Shown here: piece after piece, positions 17,882 through 25,309 of the stretch
Layout of the letters: every line of letters starts with the position of its first letter
Numbering within the stretch: position 1 is the first letter of the stretch
DNA from: QAMH01 sp964435565
GTDB taxonomy: Bacteria; Actinomycetota; Coriobacteriia; Coriobacteriales; QAMH01
NCBI GenBank assembly: GCA_964435565.1
Contig: CAYSZR010000001.1
Span: 8,902-72,901, forward strand
Length of the DNA: 64,000 nucleotides
Direction: 5' to 3'
The notes under the pieces: generated by a model
The model's input: the letters and a program-made list of their open reading frames with translations, nothing else
Database searches by the model: none
Told to the model about the DNA's origin: nothing
Program-made: the position numbers and the translations under genes

Positions 17882-18241
17882 TTTCAAAAGCGTTTTTGCA
17901 TACGCTAACGATTGCTCCATGCCTCTGGTTATCCACAACGGGGCGTGGGGCTGTCTTATCTGGCATCACAATAATCATGCGCATGCAGTCTTCGATAGGG
18001 GTTTTGTCATCCGATAAGACGCTCTTTAATGCGTTGTACATTGACGCATAATCCAATGACCGGCAAAAACGCAGCTATGTTCCTGCCCGATTCTGTCCGG
18101 ATTCCATTTTGGTTCAAGTCCAATTTGTATCGGATATGATCCGGAAAATCTTAGAAAACCACCCGAATCCATTCATCGATTTTGATAGGTCTGCAGTGCA
18201 TCATGGTTTGCGGAAAGCCGAGGTGGAAGGAGGTTGTCATC
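17882..18241. promoter_or_regulatory. Long intergenic region between purN and the M23-like gene, with a candidate promoter
   Basis: No coding signal is convincing here. A promoter-like pair, TTCAAG (18113-18118) and TATGAT (18135-18140) with a 16-bp spacer, could drive the M23-like gene. A GTCCGGATTCC / GATCCGGAAAATC imperfect repeat lies around it. I looked for a c-di-AMP riboswitch, common before actinobacterial wall hydrolases, and did not find its conserved blocks. Confidence 0.35.
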
Positions 18242-19378
18242 ATGAACATATACAGCATTGCCCTGTCGGTCCACGAAACTAGACGTTTGTCATATGGGGG
18301 TTGCGCCAGCCGGGATCTGGGTTCCTTCTCTCCCCTTCAAAGGCTGGTTGCACTTGCTTTCGTTTGTGTATTCGTGGAATTAATCTCCCTATGCAGCCCA
18401 TTTGTGACACAGCCTGCCTATGCGGTCACTTCGCCCGTATCCACCTCGCCGCTTTCCGCGACAGTTATGTTTCATCAGACGTACTCGGCCGGTTGCAGAA
18501 GCTATGTACATAGCGGTATAGATATCCCCGCGTCTGCCGGTATGCAGATATCATCCCCACTTGCTGGAACGGTGCGCTTCACCGGCAGCGTGCCGTCCGG
18601 CGATTCAAGATGGGATGATAGCGTGCAGGTTCAGACCATGAACGCCGTTTCCATAGAAGTTGAAAACAATCGGGTTATAACGCTCATGCCCTTTTCGACG
18701 ATAGATGTTACAGAAGGGCAAAGCGTTTCAGAGGGAATGGCTCTGGGCATATTGGCCCCCTCTGGAGATTGCTCGTCCTCCTCGTCTCATCTCCATCTTG
18801 GCTACAAGCATGGTCGGACGTATTTAGATCCCATGACGCTTTTTGGTTTGACAGGCAAATCTGAACCTGCAGAGCATTCAAATCAAAGTGTCGATGTACC
18901 TGCGCAGGAATCCACCCCGGGCGCCTATGCTGGCGAAGATGAGATAGCCAAACAGTCTATCGCGGAGCAGGGCGCTCCGGCAGAAAGCTTTGGGATGATC
19001 GAATCGGGGGCTTTTGATTGGAAGCCGCGCACTCAGGAAGCAGCTTCTCCCTTTACTGCTTTTTCATCTGGTCTAGAGCCTCTTTTCTCCGCTTGCCAAG
19101 AACAGCTCGACTCACTTGTCGATTCCATAAATGTTCTTTCAAATGGAATCGGCATTCCTTCGCAAACGCTGCTTGCAGCTATGTTCTCTCTTGTGGTCTT
19201 TGCCCTGGCTCTATTTGTCTTTGCTGGCATCCGCCTATTTTTTTCCTATGCAAGAAAAATACGCGATATTGAAATTCAGTCCTTGTCTAGCGGCAGAGGA
19301 GGTGATAGTATGCATAAGTTATTTCCTGCTCCGGGTACAGCCTTCATGTCCCGGGGCCGCATAGCCCGAGGGAGGTGA
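18242..19378 (+). CDS. Exported M23-like (LytM) peptidase-family protein with C-terminal membrane anchor
   Basis: About 378 residues. A long N-terminal leader with a hydrophobic core (LVALAFVCVFVELISLCSP, about residues 37-55) gives export. An M23/LytM-like beta-barrel follows (about 75-205) with the zinc ligand motifs HSGIDIPASAG (H-x-x-x-D) and SSHLHLGYKHG (H-x-H). A low-complexity linker and a C-terminal membrane segment (FSLVVFALALFVFAGIRLFF, about 325-345) tether it. The stretch between the metal motifs is short, so endopeptidase activity is likely but not certain. ATG 18242 follows GGAAGGAGG; an in-frame ATG at 18182 is less likely. It sits 4 bp before rpsF. Confidence 0.75.
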   Translation: MNIYSIALSVHETRRLSYGGCASRDLGSFSPLQRLVALAFVCVFVELISLCSPFVTQPAYAVTSPVSTSPLSATVMFHQTYSAGCRSYVHSGIDIPASAGMQISSPLAGTVRFTGSVPSGDSRWDDSVQVQTMNAVSIEVENNRVITLMPFSTIDVTEGQSVSEGMALGILAPSGDCSSSSSHLHLGYKHGRTYLDPMTLFGLTGKSEPAEHSNQSVDVPAQESTPGAYAGEDEIAKQSIAEQGAPAESFGMIESGAFDWKPRTQEAASPFTAFSSGLEPLFSACQEQLDSLVDSINVLSNGIGIPSQTLLAAMFSLVVFALALFVFAGIRLFFSYARKIRDIEIQSLSSGRGGDSMHKLFPAPGTAFMSRGRIARGR

Positions 19379-19382
19379 CCAC

Positions 19383-19694
19383 ATGAAGGCTTATGAACTG
19401 TTGTTTTTTGTCGATCCGTCTATTGACGAGGAGACACGTATCGCCACAAGCAAACGTATCGACACTACGATCACGGAACAGGGTGGCAAAGTCAACAACG
19501 TTGAGGAATGGGGCAAGCGCAAGCTCGCTTTTGAAATCAACGGCCTCGCCGAAGGCGACTACACTCTTATCGATTTTGAAGCTGATCCCACTGCAATTGC
19601 AGAGCTCGACCGCGTGCTCCATATTATGGACGCCGTCGTGCGTTATATGATCACGCGTCGAAACAATGCAGAGACTTCGGTTAAGAGCGCATAA
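19383..19694 (+). CDS. rpsF: 30S ribosomal protein S6
   Basis: A 103-residue S6: KAYELLFFVDPSIDEE at the N-terminus and the EEWGKRKLAFEINGLAEGDY core are diagnostic. The start follows GGGAGGTGACC. It opens the conserved rpsF-ssb-rpsR-rplI operon. S6 binds the central domain of 16S rRNA together with S18, encoded two genes downstream. In Gram-positive bacteria this operon can be autoregulated by S6:S18; I did not identify the binding hairpin here. Confidence 0.96.
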   Translation: MKAYELLFFVDPSIDEETRIATSKRIDTTITEQGGKVNNVEEWGKRKLAFEINGLAEGDYTLIDFEADPTAIAELDRVLHIMDAVVRYMITRRNNAETSVKSA

Positions 19695-19733
19695 CGCGAC
19701 CCCGTTACGCTCAGCTGAAAGGAACGAATGTAA

Positions 19734-20234
19734 ATGAGCATCAATAGAGTAATGATTTCCGGCAACCTCACACGCGACGCTGAGTTAAGGACGACGCCAT
19801 CGGGCACGTCCATCTTGAGTTTCGGCGTTGCTGTCAACGACCGACGTCGCACTGCTGATGGCAACTGGGAAGACTACGCAAACTTCATTGACTGCACGAT
19901 GTTCGGTCGTCGCGCCTCTGCAGTGGCCCAGTATCTTAAGAAGGGGTTGAAGGTGGCTATTGAAGGACGGCTGCACTACAGCTCTTGGGAAGATCGCAAT
20001 TCGGGTCAGAGACGAAGCAAAGTCGATGTTACAGTCGATGAGCTTGAGTTTATGTCTTCGCGCAATGGCGCGAACCAGAGTTATGACGATGGTGGCAACA
20101 ACTATGGCGGTCAGGGTGGCTCTTATGATGCCGGCCGTTCTTACGGTGACGTTCCCGCTCAGCAATCACCGGTAGGCAATATGCCGGAGCCTGCGGCTCC
20201 AAATGCATATGACGATAGTGACATCCCCTTTTAA
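19734..20234 (+). CDS. ssb: Single-stranded DNA-binding protein
   Basis: 166 residues: an OB fold (about 1-108; MISGNLTRDAELR, DFIDCTMFGRRA, VAIEGRLHYSSWED), a Gly/Asn/Tyr-rich linker, and the acidic protein-interaction tail DDSDIPF. Tail and linker match a replication-type SSB rather than a competence paralogue. It lies between rpsF and rpsR as usual. Confidence 0.96.
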   Translation: MSINRVMISGNLTRDAELRTTPSGTSILSFGVAVNDRRRTADGNWEDYANFIDCTMFGRRASAVAQYLKKGLKVAIEGRLHYSSWEDRNSGQRRSKVDVTVDELEFMSSRNGANQSYDDGGNNYGGQGGSYDAGRSYGDVPAQQSPVGNMPEPAAPNAYDDSDIPF

Positions 20235-20271
20235 GGTGTTTTCGTATCTAGATAATTTGTGAGGAGGAATA

Positions 20272-20532
20272 ATGGCTGATTATGCTCGCCAACCGCGTCG
20301 TAAGTACTGCCCCTTTTGCAAGGACAAGGTCAATTACATTGATTACAAAGATGTGCAGTCGCTGCGCCGTTATATAACTGATCGTGGCAAAATCAAGTCT
20401 CGTCGCGTGACGGGTGTTTGCACCCAGCATCAGCACGAGCTTGCTGCTGCAATCAAGCGCGCGCGCGAAATGGCGCTGCTGCCCTATACCGTGAAAATCG
20501 TTTCCGGTAGCGGTGGCCGCAGAAACCGATAG
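20272..20532 (+). CDS. rpsR: 30S ribosomal protein S18
   Basis: 86 residues. RRKYCPFCKDKVNYIDYKDV and RVTGVCTQHQ together give a C+ (zinc-ribbon-like) S18 with Cys-x-x-Cys, one further Cys and His, common in actinobacterial copies made under zinc sufficiency. The start follows GAGGAGGAATA. A C+ copy implies zinc dependence; no C- paralogue is seen in the window. Confidence 0.96.
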   Translation: MADYARQPRRKYCPFCKDKVNYIDYKDVQSLRRYITDRGKIKSRRVTGVCTQHQHELAAAIKRAREMALLPYTVKIVSGSGGRRNR

Positions 20533-20535
20533 CGC

Positions 20536-21267
20536 ATGCTTGACGCGGTGGCGCTTGCCGTTGATCTTGCGCTTTTTATTGTGACCGTGGTTGTTGTGGG
20601 TCAAAAGCCCACTGTGGCCAAAGTGGTAGCAATGATATGCCTCGTCGCGGTAGTCGATTATGGATATTTGGCGCTTGTCGCAATGCAAGCGCAGGAAAAT
20701 CCTATCGAGTGGTATCAACAGCTGCTTGGAGAGACCATGAAAGCGTATAACGGCGCTTTCTCCAATCAGTCCGCTGACTACGATTCTGTGATCGCTGTTG
20801 TCGCTGGCATCTCGCCGGCACTTTATGTGGTGCAATCGTCCGTATATGTTTTCATTGGACTGTGCATACGCTGGGTCATAGATCGTGTTCGTAGTAAGAG
20901 CGAGTGGTCGCCGTTTTCTCAAGTCGATCTTTCGGTTTGGTGGCTTATGCCTCTTTTGTTCGGTATTTGCTGCTATACCGCATCGCTTTTTCTGCAAAAT
21001 GACGCGGCGCGAATCGTGTGGCTTGTTGCTATGAACGTGCTTGTGGTATCTGTCGTTGTGCTGTTTGCCCAAGGCGCAGCGGCTGGCAAGGGCATCATGA
21101 ACCGAATGGGCTTGAGCATGACGTGGCAGATTGTCTTAGGCGTGCTCGGGATTATCTCGTGGATGTTGTTCCTTGTCGTGCCTTTCATGGGGCTCGTTGA
21201 TTTTTGGGCGAATTTTCGCAAGATTGCGCGTGACGACTCTAAGTCGTCTAGCGCAGGCGCGAATTAG
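20536..21267 (+). CDS. DUF2232 / YybS-like multi-pass membrane protein
   Basis: A 243-residue hydrophobic protein with about six to seven membrane segments (first at 3-20, last two near 165-225). Position between rpsR and rplI is where Bacillus and several actinobacteria carry yybS (DUF2232). The C-terminal part (GKGIMNRMGLSMTWQIVLGVLGI) fits that family. It starts 3 bp after rpsR. Molecular function is not known. Confidence 0.65.
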   Translation: MLDAVALAVDLALFIVTVVVVGQKPTVAKVVAMICLVAVVDYGYLALVAMQAQENPIEWYQQLLGETMKAYNGAFSNQSADYDSVIAVVAGISPALYVVQSSVYVFIGLCIRWVIDRVRSKSEWSPFSQVDLSVWWLMPLLFGICCYTASLFLQNDAARIVWLVAMNVLVVSVVVLFAQGAAAGKGIMNRMGLSMTWQIVLGVLGIISWMLFLVVPFMGLVDFWANFRKIARDDSKSSSAGAN

Positions 21268-21326
21268 GCGCGTACATATATGTAAGCAGTCCTGTGCCAT
21301 AGCGGGACATGGAAGAAAGAAAAATA

Positions 21327-21887
21327 ATGAAAGTAATTCTGTTGAAAGAACTCAAGGGGCGCGGCGGCGAAGGCGATGTCGTAGATGTTGCACAGGGTTT
21401 TGCCGTAAACTACCTGCTCCCCCAGGGCATTGCAATCGAGGCGACCAAAGGCGAGCTTAAACAGCTCGAGCAGCGTCGTCACAACATCGAAAAGCGTGAG
21501 CTCGCTCGCACTACCGATGCTGGCACTATTAAAGATGCCCTTGACGGCAAGACCCTCAAGGTCTTTGCTAAGGTTGGTGAAGAGGGTCAGCTCTTCGGCT
21601 CTATCACGACCACAATGCTTGCAGATGCCATTCTCGATCAGCTTGGCGTTACGGTCGAGCGTAAGAAAATCGACTTAGGCAAAGCCATTAAGACTGCGGG
21701 CAAGCATGAAATCACGGTTTCTGTTTATCGTGACATCAAGGCGACGCTTGAAGTCAGCGTCATGAGTGACGATGCAGACCTCGAGATTCTTGAAACGCTT
21801 GACGAGCAGACCGCAGAAGAGACAGCCGAGGCTGAGACTGCTGCCGAGCCTGCAGAAGAAGCGGTAGAAGAAGAGACTGCTGAATAA
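21327..21887 (+). CDS. rplI: 50S ribosomal protein L9
   Basis: 186 residues, longer than the usual 148-150 because of a C-terminal Glu/Ala-rich acidic tail (about residues 150-186). The N-domain is canonical (MKVILLKELKGRGGEGDVV, GFAVNYLLPQGIAIEAT), followed by the long central helix and C-domain. Start ATG 21327 matches the invariant MKVILL; an in-frame ATG at 21309 would add six residues. It closes the ribosomal operon and is followed by a strong terminator. Confidence 0.95.
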   Translation: MKVILLKELKGRGGEGDVVDVAQGFAVNYLLPQGIAIEATKGELKQLEQRRHNIEKRELARTTDAGTIKDALDGKTLKVFAKVGEEGQLFGSITTTMLADAILDQLGVTVERKKIDLGKAIKTAGKHEITVSVYRDIKATLEVSVMSDDADLEILETLDEQTAEETAEAETAAEPAEEAVEEETAE

Positions 21888-21903
21888 GCAGCGAACGGAT
21901 AAA

Positions 21904-21938
21904 ATGGGCCATCGGGAATTTCCCGGTGGCCCATTTTC
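21904..21938 (+). terminator. Intrinsic terminator after rplI
   Basis: A 14-bp stem (21904-21917 with 21921-21934, one G-T pair) with a 3-base loop and a T tail ends the ribosomal operon. Confidence 0.93.
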
Positions 21939-21964
21939 TATATTCGCACAAAGGAGCGGCATAG

Positions 21965-22633
21965 GTGAAAATCGGATTACACGACGTCGATGCTATCATT
22001 TTCGACTTCGATGGCACGCTTGCGGACTCAATGTGGGTTTGGGATAACGTTGACAGGATGTTTCTGGCAAAACGAGGCATCCCTTTTGCCAAAGAATATG
22101 GTGAGAAGATAGCCGTATTGGGCTTCGAGTTGGGCGCACAGTACTCTATAGAGCGTTTCGGTCTTGATGAGGACCCCGAAGACATCATTGCGGAATGGAA
22201 ATCCGGTGCTGAAGACGGCTACGCGACACAGGTCGCGTTGAAGCCTGGAGCGCGCGAATATCTAAGCTACTGCAAGTCACAAGGAACCCCTCTGGCTATT
22301 GCGACTTCTTTGCAGCGACATCTTCTGGAGCCTGCGCTGAAAAATAACGGGGTACTGGGTATGTTTGACGCAATATGTATCTGCGATGAATTGCAATGCG
22401 GCGGCAAATCGAACCCTACGATCTATAGAGAGGCGGCTCGCAGATTGGGCGTCCCGGCTCAACGATGTGCAATCTTTGAGGATGTGGTTATTCCAGCAGA
22501 GTCGGCCAAGCAGACGGGTGCATATGTAATCGGCGTCTATGACGAGCACAAGCAACAGGCCACTGATAAGCTTAAAGGAGTGGTCGACCGCTTTATCATG
22601 GATTTTTCCGAGCTTCTAGATGAGGTTAGATGA
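21965..22633 (+). CDS. HAD-superfamily phosphatase (beta-phosphoglucomutase-like)
   Basis: 222 residues from GTG 21965, behind AAAGGAGCGGCATAG. Motif I is FDFDGTLADS (nucleophile and acid Asp about residues 16 and 18), then a helical cap, TSLQ for motif II, and EDVVIPAESAKQTGAYVIGV for motif IV. This is the HAD-IA group acting on small sugar or nucleotide phosphates; the substrate cannot be told. The last four bases overlap the GIY-YIG gene. Confidence 0.82.
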   Translation: MKIGLHDVDAIIFDFDGTLADSMWVWDNVDRMFLAKRGIPFAKEYGEKIAVLGFELGAQYSIERFGLDEDPEDIIAEWKSGAEDGYATQVALKPGAREYLSYCKSQGTPLAIATSLQRHLLEPALKNNGVLGMFDAICICDELQCGGKSNPTIYREAARRLGVPAQRCAIFEDVVIPAESAKQTGAYVIGVYDEHKQQATDKLKGVVDRFIMDFSELLDEVR

Positions 22634-22872
22634 AGCAGTGGGTCTATATCGCACGGTGCAGTGACGATAGCCTGTATACGGGGATGGCTTCTGATGTTGA
22701 TCGTCGTATCGGTGAACATAATGCCGGGACTGGTGCAAAATATACGCGAAGTCGACGCCCTGTAGAGGCTGTATATCGTGAAGAATGCCTCGACAAATCT
22801 ACCGCGCTTAAGCGAGAGGCGGCCATCAAGCGGATGACGCGTGCTCAAAAGCTTGAGCTTATAGACGAATGA
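22630..22872 (+). CDS. GIY-YIG domain protein (UPF0213/YhbQ-like)
   Basis: An 80-residue single-domain GIY-YIG protein: WVYIARCSDDSLYTGMASD, RRIGEHNAGTGAKYTRSRRP and EAAIKRMTRAQKLELI. It matches the compact YhbQ/YazA family, related to structure-specific nucleases. It overlaps the HAD gene by 4 bp and is probably co-translated. Confidence 0.88.
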   Translation: MKQWVYIARCSDDSLYTGMASDVDRRIGEHNAGTGAKYTRSRRPVEAVYREECLDKSTALKREAAIKRMTRAQKLELIDE

Positions 22873-22895
22873 TCTTTGGCGAGGGAGCTTAAGAC

Positions 22896-23027
22896 AAAAA
22901 GGGGCCTCGGCGGAAAAAGGGGAGGGAGAAACCGCCGAGGCACGTATGTTCGGGTTGGCGGCTGATGTGGGTGGGATAGCAGGGAAGGGGAGGGAGGCCC
23001 CTAGATTTGCGTACCGCCGAACCTGAT
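22896..23027 (-). ncRNA. Candidate C-rich small RNA 1 (minus strand)
   Basis: On the minus strand a unit of about 130 nt can be read from a predicted start near 23027 to a terminator. The terminator is a perfect 10-bp stem (GCCTCGGCGG / CCGCCGAGGC, plus-strand 22904-22913 and 22932-22941), followed on the minus strand by CCCC and TTTTT (22896-22900). The body carries several CCTCC and TCCC motifs, including one in the terminator loop, able to pair with Shine-Dalgarno sequences. A GTTCGG/CCGAAC pairing encloses the central C-rich part. No ORF is apparent. Ends are predicted only. A related unit lies 1.3 kb away (24216-24330). Confidence 0.55.
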
Positions 23028-23033
23028 AGTTGC

Positions 23034-23065
23034 ACTATAGAGGGAGAACCTGAAGGAACCCTGAA
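23034..23065 (-). promoter_or_regulatory. Activator-type promoter of candidate small RNA 1
   Basis: Read on the minus strand: TTCAGG (23065-23060) and TTCAGG (23054-23049), starts 11 bp apart, then 9 bp, then TATAGT (23039-23034). No -35 hexamer is visible; the repeats occupy that place, as in promoters activated by OmpR/PhoB-type regulators. The same arrangement recurs at 24337-24368. Confidence 0.55.
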
Positions 23066-23162
23066 CTGTTTGACTGCTTTCAGACTCACTTAAGATTTGA
23101 AGCCGGGCTTACGAGTAAGTAGAATGCATATAGCTGGGATTATAAATAAAGGAAGTGCAGTA

Positions 23163-24188
23163 ATGGTTTGTCCAGATTGCGGTAACGATAACGAAGACGG
23201 CAGTCCGTTTTGCTCTTCTTGTGGCAAGGATCTTCAAGACGGCAATAGTGCGGGAACTGCAGCGGATCAAACAGAGCACGAAGCGCAGCAGGAAACTACA
23301 CAACAGCCTCGTAAAACGGCGGGAAAGCACGGCGCCCACAGCATCGAAAAACCGGGCGATGGCAAGGCGACTGCATCGTTTATTTGTGGAATAGCCGCCA
23401 TCGTTTTGTCTCCCACTATAGTTCTTGGCATCATCTTGGGCTGCGCTGCTTTCATCTTGGGGGGCCTTGCGGTAAAAGACGGGCCGAATAGGATGGCGCG
23501 CCGGGGTGCCATCTGCAGCGTTGTCGGTGTGGCGTTATCTGTAGCCATACTTGTTGTGAGTCTTGTGTTTGGCGTGTGGGTGTTTGGCGGAGCTGCCAGT
23601 AATCCTGATGAGGTTAGCAGTTCGTCAAACACATCTTCGACCTCTGGAGGGTCGTCGGTTTCATCGACATCGGTTTATTCCAGCACGGCCTCGAGCGGTT
23701 CTTCGCAGCAGTCGTCTGCTGGCGGTACGTCGACTTCCTCTGCTGCATCCAGTGCAAGTTCGAATGCGGTACAACTCAATAATTCGTATATGAACGATCG
23801 TTTTGGTTTTTCAGTGGGTATTCCAGACGGATTTGTACAAGGCACAGAATCTCAGAATGGCGATGATGTAACGTTCACCGACACCGCTTTGAATATGACT
23901 GTGCGCGTATATGGGTATAACAATACCGACAACCTCAGTGAAGACGCGGTTATGAAGACAGTTTGGAATGGGTCGACAGATTCGATAAAACAGACCGGCG
24001 ATGGTCACGTCTTTATTTATCAATATGACAGCTCAAAAGAATACTTCTACTGGATCTATCTTGGAGCAGGCTCTATCAATCGGATGGAGATATCCTACCC
24101 TCTGCAGGATGATAATGGCGACGAAATGGCGATGGCGGAAGCCTTCATGGGAAGCTTCGTACCAGGCGATCTGACTAAAACGCATTAA
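23163..24188 (+). CDS. Zinc-ribbon, DUF4190-like membrane protein with secreted Ser-rich C-terminal domain
   Basis: About 341 residues. An N-terminal zinc ribbon (MVCPDCGNDN ... PFCSSCGKDL) is followed by a linker, two membrane helices of DUF4190 type (about 75-105 and 120-150; the connecting loop has the GRAM-like KDGPNRMARRGAICS). Next come a Ser/Thr-rich spacer (about 150-195) and a beta-rich C-terminal domain (about 200-341) predicted outside the cell. ATG 23163 follows AAAGGAAGTGCAG; upstream in-frame codons have no support. It lies exactly between the two candidate small RNAs, which run on the other strand. Function unknown. Confidence 0.7.
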   Translation: MVCPDCGNDNEDGSPFCSSCGKDLQDGNSAGTAADQTEHEAQQETTQQPRKTAGKHGAHSIEKPGDGKATASFICGIAAIVLSPTIVLGIILGCAAFILGGLAVKDGPNRMARRGAICSVVGVALSVAILVVSLVFGVWVFGGAASNPDEVSSSSNTSSTSGGSSVSSTSVYSSTASSGSSQQSSAGGTSTSSAASSASSNAVQLNNSYMNDRFGFSVGIPDGFVQGTESQNGDDVTFTDTALNMTVRVYGYNNTDNLSEDAVMKTVWNGSTDSIKQTGDGHVFIYQYDSSKEYFYWIYLGAGSINRMEISYPLQDDNGDEMAMAEAFMGSFVPGDLTKTH

Positions 24189-24215
24189 GCTTTACGTGTC
24201 TTCGGTATATAAAAT

Positions 24216-24330
24216 GGAGAGGCCCCAACGGAGATAAAACCGTCAGGGCGCATTGGCTTTGGATTCGCCAGTTTAAATCAGGAGGGATGCAAGGAGGGGA
24301 TGCCTTGCAGTGCATACCGTCGAACCCGAT
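24216..24330 (-). ncRNA. Candidate C-rich small RNA 2 (minus strand)
   Basis: Related to candidate 1: after the predicted start (near 24330) both share CTATC-GGTTCG-CGGTA-GC. The body holds a hairpin GCAAGG / CCTTGC (plus-strand 24289-24294 and 24303-24308) presenting CAUCCCCU in its loop, followed by another CCCUCC. It ends with a 9-bp stem (CCCTGACGG / CCGTTGGGG, two G-U pairs, 24240-24248 with 24223-24231). Unlike copy 1 the T tail is poor (ATTTTATAT about 10 nt on), so the 3' end is less certain. No ORF is seen. Confidence 0.45.
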
Positions 24331-24336
24331 AGCCAA

Positions 24337-24368
24337 ACTATATGTGGCCTGCCTGAAGTAATTCTGAA
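24337..24368 (-). promoter_or_regulatory. Activator-type promoter of candidate small RNA 2
   Basis: Minus strand: TTCAGA (24368-24363) and TTCAGG (24357-24352), 11 bp apart, then 9 bp, then TATAGT (24342-24337). Repeat spacing and the distance to the -10 are identical to those at 23034-23065. Confidence 0.5.
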
Positions 24369-24443
24369 GAGGGCTTTCCTTTTTCAGTTTTACTTCAGGC
24401 CGTCATTTGCAACGTGTTTAGGCTTGTGTGCAGAATCGCGAAT

Positions 24444-25070
24444 TTATGAACGAACGACGCTCACGCGCTCGCCGATATGGTCGCCAGATTCCGCGAGGTC
24501 GACCATCGCTATTGCATAATCGGCGTATGAGATCACCGGGCCTTCAGAGCCAACCATGAGCTCTTCTCCTCCAAGCTGATAACTGCCGGTCCTTTCTCCG
24601 TCAGCCTGAAAATCTGCTGCAGGTGAAAGATAAGTCCACTTTACATCCGTACGCTTGCGTAAATCGTCTAAGGCTGTTTGCATAGCAGCCGCAAGCGGTT
24701 GAAATGCGTCGGGAAAATCGGGTGTTTGGTTGAGCGTCATCGTGTGCTCTGGATTAACGAAGAGGCTCCCTGCGCCGCCGACAATCAAAAGTCGTGTATC
24801 GGTATTGCTCAAGATGTTGCACAGATGTTCCAGACTTGAAGAATGCTTGGGAAGGTCTTCGGGTGCCCAGGCGCCGAAGGCATCTAATACCGCATCAAAG
24901 CCGGCCAGGTCTTCTGCGGTAAGCTCGAACAGGTCTTTAACGATTGCCGTTTGCGAAGCGCTCTTATTCTCGGAACGTACGATAGCCGTGACTTCGTGTC
25001 CTCGCCTGACCGCCTCTTCGGCGATGAGCCTGCCTTCTTTGCCGTTTGCTGCCACAAGTGCGATTTTCAT
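24444..25070 (-). CDS. NAD(P)-binding NmrA/YwnB-like oxidoreductase
   Basis: A 208-residue atypical short-chain dehydrogenase: MKIALVAANGKEGRLIAEEA gives the N-terminal Rossmann fold (variant G-x-x-G-x-x-G), VLDAFGAWAPED and LLIVGGAGSLFVN continue it, and YLSPAADFQADGERTG fits the YwnB/YhfK-like group of NADH(P)-binding proteins. Catalytic Tyr-x-x-x-Lys is absent, as expected for this group. Start follows AGAAAGGACACC. The physiological substrate is unknown; related genes are often induced by redox stress through HxlR-type regulators, and a repeated motif lies upstream. Confidence 0.75.
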   Translation of the reverse strand: MKIALVAANGKEGRLIAEEAVRRGHEVTAIVRSENKSASQTAIVKDLFELTAEDLAGFDAVLDAFGAWAPEDLPKHSSSLEHLCNILSNTDTRLLIVGGAGSLFVNPEHTMTLNQTPDFPDAFQPLAAAMQTALDDLRKRTDVKWTYLSPAADFQADGERTGSYQLGGEELMVGSEGPVISYADYAIAMVDLAESGDHIGERVSVVRS

Positions 25071-25121
25071 AATGGTGTCCTTTCTCTTGGAACGGGGTTA
25101 TCCCGTACCGCTTCTTTCGAC

Positions 25122-25165
25122 AGTAAGCACTCTATAATCAATAGGGTCATAAAGAAAGTAAGCAC
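25122..25165. promoter_or_regulatory. Repeated motif in the divergent promoter region of the two oxidoreductase genes
   Basis: AGTAAGCAC occurs at 25122-25130 and again at 25157-25165, 35 bp apart. The second copy overlaps an inverted repeat AGCAC-AAAATA-GTGCT. The region lies between a minus-strand and a plus-strand gene, so a shared operator is plausible. Confidence 0.4.
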
Positions 25166-25309
25166 AAAATAGTGCTATAGGAACCATAAGGTATGTATAT
25201 CCTTTCGTAGGAGGGTAATCCGCTTGCGGAGTGGGGGGCAAAAAACATATTGCGGCAAGGTATCATTCTTGTTGTAGGTACGGAAAAAGAGAAGGACAAG
25301 GAGAGTCGC

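Noticed and set aside
20248..21072. A 274-codon minus-strand frame
   Set aside because: Antisense to rpsR and the DUF2232 gene; His/Arg-rich nonsense composition.
23640..23780. Serine-codon-rich repeats suggesting a tandem-repeat element
   Set aside because: These encode a low-complexity Ser/Thr spacer in a surface protein; no regular repeat unit is seen.
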